Part shown: in pieces, positions 12,101 through 24,200 of the stretch | Position numbering within the stretch: the stretch's first letter is position 1 | How the letters are laid out: each line of letters begins with the position of its first letter | DNA from: Chara braunii | Taxonomy: Eukaryota; Streptophyta; Charophyceae; Charales; Characeae | Reading direction: 5' to 3' | Length of the DNA: 45,454 nucleotides | Assembly (NCBI GenBank): GCA_003427395.1 | Contig: BFEA01000067.1 | Coordinates: forward strand, 3,908,950-3,954,403 | Translations under genes and position numbers: made by a program | Notes under the pieces: generated by a model | Told to the model about the DNA's origin: nothing | Database searches by the model: none | What the model saw: the letters and a program-made list of their open reading frames with translations, nothing else

Positions 12101-15100
12101 CCTGGTTGCAAGCCTTTTACCGATAGGAACACCTCTGAAATGATGGAGAAAGAAGTGCGACATAGAATCCACATGGGCCAGATCTGACCCTCGGATTGTT
12201 TTTGCCTTCGGACGCTATATTGGCCTTATCTTGCCCATGCTCATCTTGCACTTTGTTTTTGAGCAGCATTTTCGTTTTTTGCGTTTTCCGTGGACAGGTG
12301 ATATGAACGGGCAATCTTTTGTATGACAAATGACAGAAACAGTAGCGGACTTTCAATAGAGAGGGCTGGAGTTTTCGTCATGAACCATCCCATCGGGACC
12401 TTTTCTGGAATTTCACGACCTTGCATAAATCTCATGCCAAGATAGCTAGATGTCCATTCCATGTGGATTCCGGCCCCGTTTCCTGTGTTTGAAGTGGCTG
12501 TGTAAACAATTGCAGCGACATGTGAAATGCGAATTACGTTGATCGGTGATTGACATCCTTGCGGTGAGGTGACCATTGGAGGAAGATAATCATTCAGGGA
12601 ACAGGGATGGGAATGGCATTGAGAACAAGCATGGTTGTGACATCTGTGGTGATGGTTGGTGGCGCTGGTGGCGGTGAGGGTGATTATAGCTATGGTGGTG
12701 ATCCCTTCTATAGGGTTTGTTATGATGAGGGTGGTGGTGATGTTGGCGATGAGCGTTGTAAACATGTTGATAGCCTTTTGTTACTTAGATAGGTGTTCCA
12801 AAATTCATTTGGGCCACTGTGTTCCGTAGCTTGCGAACTTCGGTGGAGTGGATTGGCTATTATTGGCCACCTCATCGAGAGGAAGGCCCGTGCTTTTCTG
12901 TGTAATGTACGATCCGAGCGTACAAAAACTGAGCATCGACCTGGTGGTGCGGCTGGGCATACACTTATTATAGCTGTGTTTCCTGTGGCTCTTTGGTTGG
13001 CTAATCGATGGATGCTTGTTGTCAGTTTGAATTCTTCCTTGCCTTGCATATCGTTGGTAGTTTGACTTCGATCTGATGGGCAGGTTTCGGAGACTTGTTT
13101 TCTGATCCTATCATGCAGCCTCGTTTCGATGCGTGCATGGTCTTCTTGCAGCGATGTACGCTGTGCATGCTGGTTGTTCTCCATAAAAAGAAAATCACTT
13201 TACTGTTTCCTTTGAATGGGCAGTTATGAGCTTTGCGAGGTCTGTTACGACATAGTGTTTGTTACATGTGTACGCTGTGTGAATTGGGATTGGTTGGCTG
13301 GCTCTCTGTGTTTCATGGGCCTACCCTTCGGGACGTTTGTTAGAACTGGAACGGAATGGCGAATACCAGGATCACCACTGCACAGGATTGTGCACACAAG
13401 TCAGGATATGGAATTTTAATGAACCTGGGGAATAATTGGGTACACGCGTCCTTTGTCTGACAGGGTGTGGAATCTTGTTATTTATCTGTTTGGTGTCTCT
13501 GTAGTGCATCACCTCGGAGCAAGCTGCTGCAGCGAAGGCACTGGCCGAAGAGCAGGTTAGGCAAAAGGAGGAGGCAATCAAGCAGCATGCACGAATAGCC
13601 GAGGAGGCCGTCAATGGATGGCAGGATGTAGATATGAAGCTGAAGGACATAACTGACAGATTGAATGCGGCCTTGGCGTCAAAAGAAACTGCAGAGGCAG
13701 CCGTTTCTCGACTTGAAGAGCTGAGGGTTGAGGCCCAGAGGATGATGGAGGAGACTGAAGCCAGGGCTACTGAGAAGGAGAAAGAGCTCAAGGAGAAGGT
13801 TGAATCACTGGAAGCCATCCGATCTGAGATGACTGTGGATGTAGAACGGATGAAGGCTGACCTGGAAGGTCATGTGAGGGCGCAAGCTATGCTCGAGGAT
13901 AGGTGCAAAGAGAAGGATTCGGAGATAGCCACTGTGAGGGAGGATTCTAGGCAGAATGAAATTGGCCTTACAGAGGAACTTCGCGTGGAGAGGGAGAATG
14001 TTCAGAAGCTGGAGTCCGAAAATATCTGTCTTGTCGAGAAAGTCAAGGAAATTGAACAGGCTCACACTGAGCTGGTTGCTGAGTTAGAACGAATGAAGTG
14101 GGAACTAGGAGAGGCTAGGATGGCTGCCCAAATGTTAGAGGAGAAGCTCGAAGCCAAAGAAAGGGCGCTTGCCGAGCTCGAAGAGCAGGTAAAGAATCTG
14201 GATGCAGCAACAGAGCTGCTAAGAGAGGAGAAGGAGAAAAATGCGGTGTTGGTCTCTGTAAAGGATGATGCACTTGAAAGGGAGAGAGATATGAAGAAGA
14301 GAGTAGATACCCTTGAAACGATCCATGCAGAGATGGAACAAGAAGTCGAAAGAATGAAGATGAATCTAACAACTGCAGTTCAAAGCCGGGATTTGTTGGA
14401 GGAAAGATGTAGAGAGAAAGATTGTGAGCTGGCTTCCATGGAGGAGGCGGCAACCCGTATGGAAGAAATCAATGCAGAGAAGCTGAAGATCAAGAACAAT
14501 GATGTTGAAAACCTGGAGAGGGAGAATCATGTCCTTAAAGAGGAAGCCTTGAAAACTTACTCAACTGTTGTGGAACTAAATCAGGAAATAGAGCAACTGA
14601 AGGATGGACTGTTGGGCCGCACAGCTTGCGTTGAGATGCTGCAGAAAGAGGTCCAGGAGAAGGACATATCTTTGACCGAGCTTCAGGAACAGATCCAAAG
14701 GCTGCAGGTGAAGGTAGAGGAGCTGACCCAGCTGAGGGAAAAGGATGCAAAGTTGGAGGTTGAGAATATGCTTTTGCTAGAGAATCTGGAACACATGAGC
14801 AATGATCTGTCAAAGAAGGAGGAAGCATGGAATGAGGAGATTTCTGAGTTGAAGCGTGCTGCAACGGAGGCAGCTGAGAAGGTAGAGACCAGCACTACGG
14901 AAACGAGGCAGGCTTTGGCAGAGCTGCACGCAGTTAATACCATGCGGCTGGAATTGGCAGAGAATTTGAAACGTTCTGAGGTGGAATTGGTTAACAAACA
15001 ATCTGCTGTCGAGGAGTTGAAGCGATTGCTTGAGGAGAGAACAGAGGAGCTTGTTAAGGCTGCTGAAGAAGTTGAAAAGAAGGACATGGACATAACTCAA

Positions 15101-18100
15101 TTGCGGGGGTTGGTTTGCAGTATGTCAAAGGATGTCGATGCCAAAACTGCAGAGTGGGATGCACAAATGAACGGTATGAAGACTGTGGCTGAGGCGGCGA
15201 AGTTGGAGGCGGCAATCATAGAACAGGAGAAGAAGGAAATAATGGGAAAGCTTGATGATGCTATGGACTCTTGTTCGTGTAAGGAAAGGGAGCTGGATCA
15301 AGTGAAGTCGGAGTTGGGTGAGAAAACATCGGCTGTGTGTGTATTAGAGAAGGAAGCTGAAGAGAGATCTGCGGCCTTGCTAGCTGCAACTGAGGAAGTC
15401 GCTCGCTTGAAGGTGTCTTTAGAGGACTTGCAGGAAGAGAAGTCGAAGGCTGTGGAGACCTTGGCAGCAGAGAGGGATGCTCTCTCTGAGAAATCATCCA
15501 CGATTGAAATAGAGAGGACAGCAGAGAGATCTTTATGGACGGAGAAGCTTGAAAGTCTCCAGCAGTACGGTGAGTCTCTGAAATCAGAGAGGGAATATAG
15601 TGTAAGCGAGATCTGTAAGTTGAAGGAGGAAATCAAATCAATGGAGGTCCTTCGAGCCAGCGTTGAGGATGAACTTGGGGCGATGAGGAAGGAGTTGGAA
15701 AGGCAGAGGTCTGCCATTGTTGGATTAGAGAAACAGGTGGAAGGGAAGGAAGGAGAGCTCGTGACGATGAGAGAGGAGGGAGCTAAGCACATGCAAAGGA
15801 TTGCCTGCGAGCTAGAGACCCACAAGGAAGAAGTACAGAAACTCGCAGCCGAGAAGGCTGCTGTGGAGAAGGAGAAGATAGTGGCAGATGCAAAGTGGCT
15901 TCAGCGTTGTTCAGAGATCGAGGAGGAGCTGGAGGCTGCAGCTCGGATAAATGAGGAGAGGAAAGAGAAGGAAGTTATCTTGGAACAGGAATTACGGATT
16001 GCTCGGGCTTTGAAGCTGCAGTATGAAGAAAAACTGCAAGAGATTGAGGCATTAAATAAGGATCTAGATGCAAGGATTAAGAGTTTGCACATCGAGGTGG
16101 AAGAGAAAATCTGTGAAGTGAGAAGAGTGCAGATGAGGGAAATTGAGATCAAGGCGGAGCTTGAACAGAAGTTGCATGAAATCGATGGGCTAACAGTAGA
16201 GCTTGAACGGGAACGTGCCCTGAAGATGGAGGTTGACACTCAGTTGAAGGTAAGACTACTTGCCATGTGGTTGATCCCGTGTCTGTTGTATCTGGAGACT
16301 CTTTTTTTTTTTTTTTTTTTGCACGCGTGCACATCAAATTTCAGATGAGCACTGACATTGATGGACATTTTCATTCGGAACCCCTAGGGAAGATACTAGC
16401 CTCTATTTGCAAGCAAACGGCAGACACTCTCGGATGTCCTTCAGCATTTAATGCCGAAATCAAACTGCACACTAAACGTCTCACTACCAAAAAGCCGTCG
16501 CCGTAAAAATGGCATTAATGTTAGCCATCTACATTCACGTCCCTGATTGGCAGACCAATGCTCCTGCTTCTCGGTCTCCAAATTCTCCCCCAAGCTGTGC
16601 TCCTGCATCCTCAATCTGTATGTATTTGGGTATACATCTGGCTGATATTGAGATTTGGATGCCTTCCTTGTTAGGCGATGGTAGTTATGGCCGTTGTTCA
16701 GCAACCACGTCCTTTGGGGATGGGAATACAATGGTTTTAACTACTACTACTCTCTTATACATTTCTCCTTGGCCGCGGGCTTTTGCTCCTGGCCGAGATT
16801 GGTGTTCTGGCCGTGAGATGTGTTCCAATTTAACGGATGTCTCGAAGGACAAGTAAGTCACTAGACTTTTACATCGTACGTGCGGGTTTTGTTTTGGTCG
16901 TGGAGCACGGATGACGCTGTGTCAGAATTTTTTTGTCGCATTGTTTTGTTCTCTCTCTCTCTTTTATAACTAATCTATATTCTTGTCTCCATCTTCTTTA
17001 TATATAAATGTATATATATATATATACTCTGACGAAACAGTTTGTCACAGCCCCTCGTTTGTTGTCCTCTTCTCTCTCTCTGCCTACGGTTTACCGGGCA
17101 GTTCTGTTTGTGACGATATATATATATATATATATATATTTTCCCTCATGTATCTCATCCTCTCGCTACTCTATGTAGAGTACGGGGGAACACCAACCAA
17201 ACCTGGAACTCTCCCCAGCCCATGGGGTAGGTTGGCATCACAGCAGTGGTGTGAGATCAAGGCTTGTATCAGCCCCTCGTCACAATGATGCGGGGTGATC
17301 AGGCATTGTCGACGGGGGAAAACGACGATGCTAGTGCCGAACATCTTTGGCTGGTCACTCGCACCTCCCCCTACCCCTTTTCGCTTTTGCTCGTCTACTA
17401 TTGTTCACAAGTCAGCACCAGGATCCCTCTCCTTGATACCGTGGCGCAGTAGATGTCAGACGCAAATATGATGCGTTTTTGAGGCCGCCCTGAGGAAAAG
17501 TAAAAAGAAAAAGGGCATTGCGGCACCACTCCACAGATGTGAGAAACGCAAAAATATGGCCGGTGTATCTTTCTATGGTGTTGCGGGAGATAAATGCTCA
17601 TTTTGCACATTTGGTGAGTGGTGCGGTGAGGCTCGAAGAAGTTAGCCCATGTTGCTGAATGGTACCCGGGAACTGTTGAGTGAAAGGCCAGTGCTCGAAT
17701 CCCAGGGCGACCGAATGAATGGAATAACTCTGAATTACCTGGGGCCTGGCATTGTGGTAATGCTGCCTCACAGCCGCTGCCCTTCCAAAGGTGAAACAAA
17801 CCAGAGAGCCCGGCCCGTTGAAGCCTGTAAGAGCGCCCACGAAAGTGAAATTCAGAAGCAGAAAGAGGAAAGGTGAATGAGGGACTACATGGGGATAAAA
17901 GGCCGCAAGCCCGTATGCGAGTAAGGGCCTGGCTCGTCCGAATGCATCTGTCCTGAAAGCGCCCAAATGCGTGAACATTGTGTAGTGGAGCCAGGCCCTA
18001 ATCCTGCATGCGAGCAAGCATGCAAGCACGCAAGGCCCCCTGCATGCGCGCAAGCATGCAAGCCCCCTGCATGCGCGCAAGCCCGCACACACGCACAGTC

Positions 18101-18220
18101 GCACCCACACAAGGCAGGGACATATACAAGCATGAATGCACGGATGCACACACGCACAAGGACGACATGCACCAAAGCCCTGCACTCCCGGCTACTCCAG
18201 ATTGCCATCGGACAGGCATC

Positions 18221-18264
<44 letters not shown>

Positions 18265-21200
18265 CTTGCGCCGTGTGCGTTTTGCATTTTTTATTTTTTA
18301 AATGACCTGCAGTCCACGAAGACAATAGGCACGACAACGGACAACTACTTGAAAACAAATGTTGCTCTTCAACTCGGACGTCTGACTCTACTGTACTTTG
18401 CACTACTCTCTAGACTCTACTCTCTACTCACCGTCTCTCTACTCACTGCTCTTTGCTCTCTTCTCTCTGCTCTCAGCTCGCTACTCTCTACTTTATACTA
18501 CTCTGTCCCAATCTACCCTGTACACTACTACTCTGTACCCTCCACTCTTCTCTACTCTCTTCTCTCTACTGAACCCTTGCTGTCCACTCTCTACTCTGTA
18601 CTGTAATCTCGATGCTACCCTGCTCTCTATACTCTACTCTACTCTACTCTACTGTACTGTACTCTCTACTGTATACTCTCTTACTCTACTCTACTGTACT
18701 GTACTCTCTACTGTCTACTCTCTACTCCACACTACACTACTCTCTACTCTACTCTACTCGACTCAACTCTTTTACCCTCTATTATTCCCTTCTCTACTCT
18801 CTCTCTCTCTGTACTCTACTTTGACTACTCTGTATTCTCCTCTCCTCTCCTCTCCTCTCCTCTACCCTCTACTCTTTATTCTATTTCAATACTCTTTCCT
18901 CTCCTCTACTCTACTATGCTCTACTGTACTCTACTCTACTATGATCTACTCTACTCTACTCTTCAGTACTCCACTCTACTAAACTCTAGTCTACTCTGCT
19001 CTGTACTCTAACGTGTACCACTATACAATGTAGTCTACTCACTACTCTACTCTCGACTTATGTATTTAAGGCATGGTGACATTTGGAGTATGTCTTTATG
19101 GGTGCGGAGGGGGATGTTAGTTCTTTGTTGCCAAGGTACATACTATTTATTGTGTGGGGGACGTTGACTTATATCTTTGAGGTGTGGCAGCGTTTGTGCT
19201 GTCTTTATAGCGGAGGGGGTTAAGCCTTCGTCTGGAAAACCGAAAGGCTAAGACACCGTTCTTTCTCACTGAGGCTCCTTGTACTTCATTCATCTTTGTT
19301 GTTTTTCAAACAGAATCCTTTTGTTTGTTTTCACCAGCCTACATACCCCCCATTCTTTGTTTCCAGAAGCGATTGGCGATTTCGTACACACTAATTTCAA
19401 TTACATCAATACCTCTTCCTGACACGGACGGAGCCGCGCTGGCCCTTTTTGTATGCTGTTAATGTGCTGTAAATTTGAGTTTTGATTCCAATATGCCTGA
19501 CTATAATGTAACGTACTGTTTCCCTGTGCCGCTCAAATCAAGTACACTCACTTTCATGAATGTAGACAACTAGAAATTCAGAGCAGGAGCACAACGTCCT
19601 TTGGGGCATCCGTTAAAATTGGAACTGCACAGAGAAGATTAGCACGGCCCCTGGGCAAGGATGACACACATGAATGGAGAAATGGTAAAAAAAAAAAAGG
19701 AATTTGAGAGCAATATGAACAGTAAAGAAGTCTGATTCGTGGAGCAGCCGTGGTGTCAAGGGAGTTGCTTGTGCGCCGTAAGATCTCGGGGTACCTCTTG
19801 AGCTACCGAGAATGCAAAGGCGCTGCGCATAGCGAGGTACTGAAAGTGTCGTGTTCGTGAGAGAATTGTGCGCCCTAAGATCTGGGGGTACCTCTTGAGC
19901 TACCGAGAATGCAAAGGCGCTGCACATAGCGAGGTACTGAAAGTGTCGTGTTCGTGTGAGAATTGTGTGCCCTAAGGTCTCGGTGCACCTCTTGAGCTAC
20001 CGAAAATGCAAAGGCGCTGCACATAGGGGGGTACTGAAAGTGTCGTGTTCGTGAGAGAAGTTGGAAATGAAAGTGCTCTCAGCAGGTACGAGTGAAGTCG
20101 ATCTATTTTGTGCTTTTACATTTCTGCCAAAGGAAGGGTCACACACTGCAGTGAAAGTTGTCGATTGCCTGAGCAGATGGGAACAAAGAAGGGGAGCTGC
20201 TGTGTTATTGTGCGAACATCAAACAGCCGAATGCCTTCCCAGGAGGCCGGGCCTGTTGATACTTACCCCCTGAATACTTTTCCCCCCACAGTGCATTTGT
20301 TTTAAATGGTTCTGAAGTGTCCTGAACAGGGGAATATCTGTCATCGTCTTGATACTTAATGGTATGGAGTAAATTCTATTAGTATGGGCTGCAGAGGTGT
20401 AGGTGGTGGTATCTAACTGCCTCTGCAATTGGGAACAAACAGGAAGCAGAGGCACGCATGATAACTTCAGCTGCAGGCTATGCTGCCAGGCTTGAGGAGC
20501 TCCAGATTGCGACAGAGAAACAACAAGCGGAGTTGGATGCTCGTCTGGCCCAAGCGCAGGTCGAGAGGGATGAATTGACAGCTAAGCTCGAGGACTTGGA
20601 ATGGGAACGAGAATGTGCTCTTCAGCGAGTGGAGCAGGTTCGCGAGGAAGGAAACGAGAGAATGACTAAGCTGCAGTTTGAATGCGACAGGTTGAAAGAT
20701 GACCTGTCGCAAGAGACCTCCAAGTGTGCCAAGATGGAGTCCGAGGTGGCTCGTTTCTGTCGTGAAAAGGTTGCAGCTGAGGAACTGCTCGTGAGTGTAG
20801 AGCGGTCAAGAGACGAGCTTGAAGTGCAATTGGAGGAAACAAAGATCTTAGAGAAAGCAGTGCTGGAGGAGCTTGAAGCTGCTCGTGAGAAGTTTGTCAG
20901 TGTAGAGACGAAGCTGTCCCTTTTTGAATTGAAGTCTGTAGAAACCGAAAAGAGGCTGGAACAAATTTCTGAGGAGAGGGATAAGCTGCGGGCCCAGCTT
21001 GGGATGGTGATTAACGATAAGGATTTGGTAGAGGACGATCTTGCTGCAATTCGGGAAGAGTGCGAGAAGTTGCGCATGCGTTGTATTCAGTTGGAGGAAG
21101 AAAGTACGGGGAAGGATGCTATGTGTTCGGAGAAACAAACTGCACTAGGAGCTGCTCAGGAAGAGCTAGTAACTCTGAGGGAGGAACTGAAAGCACTGAA

Positions 21201-24200
21201 AGCAGAGAAGGTTATGTGTGAACTGGAATTGCAGGGGCTTCGAGACGAGGAAACCCAATTGAAATCTGCATGGCAGGCAGCTGAAAGGAAAAGGCAGGAT
21301 GCGGAGGATGAGCTTTTGACGTTAAGGGAGGAATGCACAGACTTGAAAAGTAGGCTGGAGGATTCTGTGAAGGAGGCATGCTTGGTTGCAAAGCGGCTTG
21401 TGGATGTGGAGGAAGAGATGGCCATGCTCCAGGACAACCATGAGAAGGTAACTGAACAGTTGAACCAGGCCATTCATGAAAGGGATGATTTTAGTGCAAG
21501 GGTGGGAGAAGAAATTTCCAGGATTAAGGAGGAAGCAGAACTGAAACAAAGCTGTACAGGTAAGGAGATTGGAGAATTGAAAGAAAATCTCAAGGGAGCG
21601 CTCCTTCGCGTTGATGTTGCCAAAGATGAGGAGGATAGGGTGAAAAACGAAATGGAATTGGTCATGGATAGGTGTTCCGAAATGGAGAATGAGATAGTGA
21701 TGTTGAAGGAGAGAAATCTGGAGATGGAGAAGATGGGCGAGGAGCTGGTTTCAATCCGCAGTGTAAAGGCTGATTTGGAAGCGGAGCTTGTTAAAGCCGA
21801 GGAGACCAAGCAGGAAGCTGTGCGGCAAATGGAAAGGAAGCTTGCTGAGCTCCAGGAGAGCTTGATGCTTGCAGAGTTGAAGTCGCAGGATATGGAGGCT
21901 ATTCACGAGAATCTGCAGTCGAAGGTTGATGTGATGGAGGCAGACCGGCAGGCCATGGCCAAATCTTTGGAGTTTACAAGGGAGGAGCACAGGAAGCTAG
22001 AGAGCCGCTTACAGGAGGCTGATACTGCTTCTGATCGTCTTAAGGCGGACTTGGAACGAGTCAGCCACTCATGGGCCGATACTGCTGCTCGGCTGGAGGT
22101 CGCCGAACTGCAGCGTGCACAGTATGCAGAAAAGGTGATGCACAGTACCGCTCGGTTGGAGGCGTTGGAGTCTGAGCTTGCAACCTCTCTTGCCACTTGT
22201 GATGGTCTGAAATTGAGGTTGATGGAGGTTGAGCATGAAAACGCCGAGGCTATTTCCAAGCTGTCTAGGGTGGAACAGCAGCTTTCAGAGAGAGGTACAG
22301 AGCTCGCCCAGGTGTGCAAGGACAGGGAGAAGCTGGTGAAGGAGGTGGCGGATATGGAAATGGCACGTGCTGAATTAGAGGCCAAGGTGTTGGAAATGGA
22401 GCGTGAAGTCTCCGAAAGGGCCGAAGAACTCTTGCGAGCTGCGAAGAGGATGGAGCAATTAGAGAATGGGGGCGCCAAAGCGGATGCTGAATGCTCTGCT
22501 CTGAATGCTAAGTTGCTGTCCATGGAGGAGGAGCTTGCCACCAAAGAGGAAAAGCTGACGCGAGTGGTCGGTATGAAGCAACAGCTGGAAAAAGATGTAG
22601 CGTCGGTGAGGGAGGAGAGCACTGACTTGCGAGCGAAGCTGGCACAGTCGGATGAGGCCTTGGCAGAAGCCAGAGAACAGCTGGAAGAGATGAGAAGACT
22701 GTATGCTGGGAATGTAGTCCGTGTTGGGGTTCTCCAGGATGAGGTTGCAAGGGCTCAAAAAAGGTAAGGAGCTCCTGATTTCTTGAGAAGGTGGGGCAGG
22801 CATTAGCTGCTACGTACTGTAGGCATCAGTTTTTGCAGCATATCACCACTCCTTTTGACTTGCCACCCACATCTGGCAATTCCGTCTAAGATGATATGCA
22901 TCTGTTTTATCTCTTCAGAGTCTCACTGAATATTCGATGGACAAGTAGTCGGGTTCATCATGGATTTCGTGAGCCTAAGTGCGGAACCCAATTGGCATTG
23001 ATTCACCTGTCTTCGTCAATGCTAAAAGCGGGTCTGCTCCCTCATGGCTTTTGCCTTTGACTGAGGTCTTCAGAGAAAGCGAAAGAAGTGGTTGGGAATG
23101 AGCAGGTGGCTCAGAAAATTTTGTATGTTCGCTGCAGCATTGTGTCCGGTCTTACATGTTCCCTCTTTTTTTATCCCCCAAAACACCACAACAGCCCCTT
23201 CTATTCTGGGGGCGGCAGTCCGGTTGCTTATCACCGCCAAGCATATGTTTTTTGGAACAAGCAAAGGTGGAGATTAGACAGAAAACTTACGTGTTCCTTG
23301 ATTCATCTATTTTTTATTTATTTTAAATTTGCCATCCTTTCAAATTTGGACCATTTCTCGATTTATATGTGTCATCCTTGCGCAGGGGCCATCCTAGTCT
23401 TCTCGGTATGGTTCCAATTTTAACGGATGTCCCACAGGACAGGTCGTTCATCTACTTCTTTTTATTTTATTTTATAATACAGCTGTCTTCTCCTCATATG
23501 GGGGACAGTTGTATTGTTTTACCTATCCTATTTTTCGTCTCTCTCGCGTCACATTAACGCCCCGATCCTAGGCATAAGCCCTACGATGTATTCAGGCATC
23601 TGTTCGCCTCTACAGGATCTAGGGCTAGGGTCTAAGACTACCTTAAAGTTACTATACTAACCAGAACTAGGCTATCCTAAGGTTGTGGGTCTACAGACTC
23701 TACACCTACCTATCGCTGCTCTGTGCTGGAAGCAGTATTTCGGAGTACGATGTGTTTTCAATCTTTCCTCTGATGATATGGGCTGCAACTTTGAAGGATT
23801 ACGGTCCTGTCACATTTGCGATGGGCATCCCTGCAGCGCATGGTTGGGTAGTACACAAGCTTACATGCCATTCTCGTTTTCGATGCGAACATCGGTCAAT
23901 CAGAGTGAAACAACAACATTGCCCGAGTGGCCCATCTACCCCTCTCCTAGCGAGGAGACTGGTCTTACAAAAAGAAACGGAAAAGAAGAGAGAAAAAAAA
24001 ATCAACTTGATGCCTTTTGTGCTTGTTAATGTTATGGTTGTAGCCATGCAAATCGGCATACCCTAACAAACGACCTCAGGAATCTGATTTCTTGAAAGGC
24101 AAGCATTTTTCTTGCAGCGTGGAATGTTGCTATGAGTATATCTTCAAGATCTGTCTCTCTGCAATGGTGTGGATTTGTAATTTTGAATTGATGTCAGCTC

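Larger units (their letters stand above)
16250..20442 (+). other. Kinesin intron (4.2 kb), the longest in the window
   Basis: Lies between the two largest stalk exons. It contains a T run (16302-16320), a U6 fragment, two (TA)n runs (about 17008-17026 and 17118-17140), a CpG-rich GCATGCGAGCAAGCATG array (about 18004-18080), a (CT)n run, a degenerate CTACT satellite, a U6 retrocopy and a three-copy 97-bp repeat. I see no coding exon. Confidence 0.75.

Noticed and set aside
17634-17722. tRNA-like sequence with GCTCGAATCCCAG
   Set aside because: A B-box-like stretch is present, but no cloverleaf with matching acceptor and anticodon arms could be folded, and the A-box match is weak.
18398-18982. 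194-codon Leu/Ser/Thr/Tyr frame
   Set aside because: It is produced by the CTACT satellite periodicity.
20458-22767. Separate gene starting at the ATG in the 769-codon frame
   Set aside because: The frame is open upstream to a good acceptor and ends at a strong donor, and both phases match the kinesin exons.
13805-22803. Minus-strand open frames opposite the stalk exons
   Set aside because: They are shadows of the coiled-coil coding strand (Ser/Leu-rich antisense of Glu/Lys-rich codons).
23920-23975. TTGCCCGAGTGGCCC resembling a Leu/Ser tRNA A-box
   Set aside because: No B-box or acceptor stem follows; the sequence runs into an A-rich stretch.
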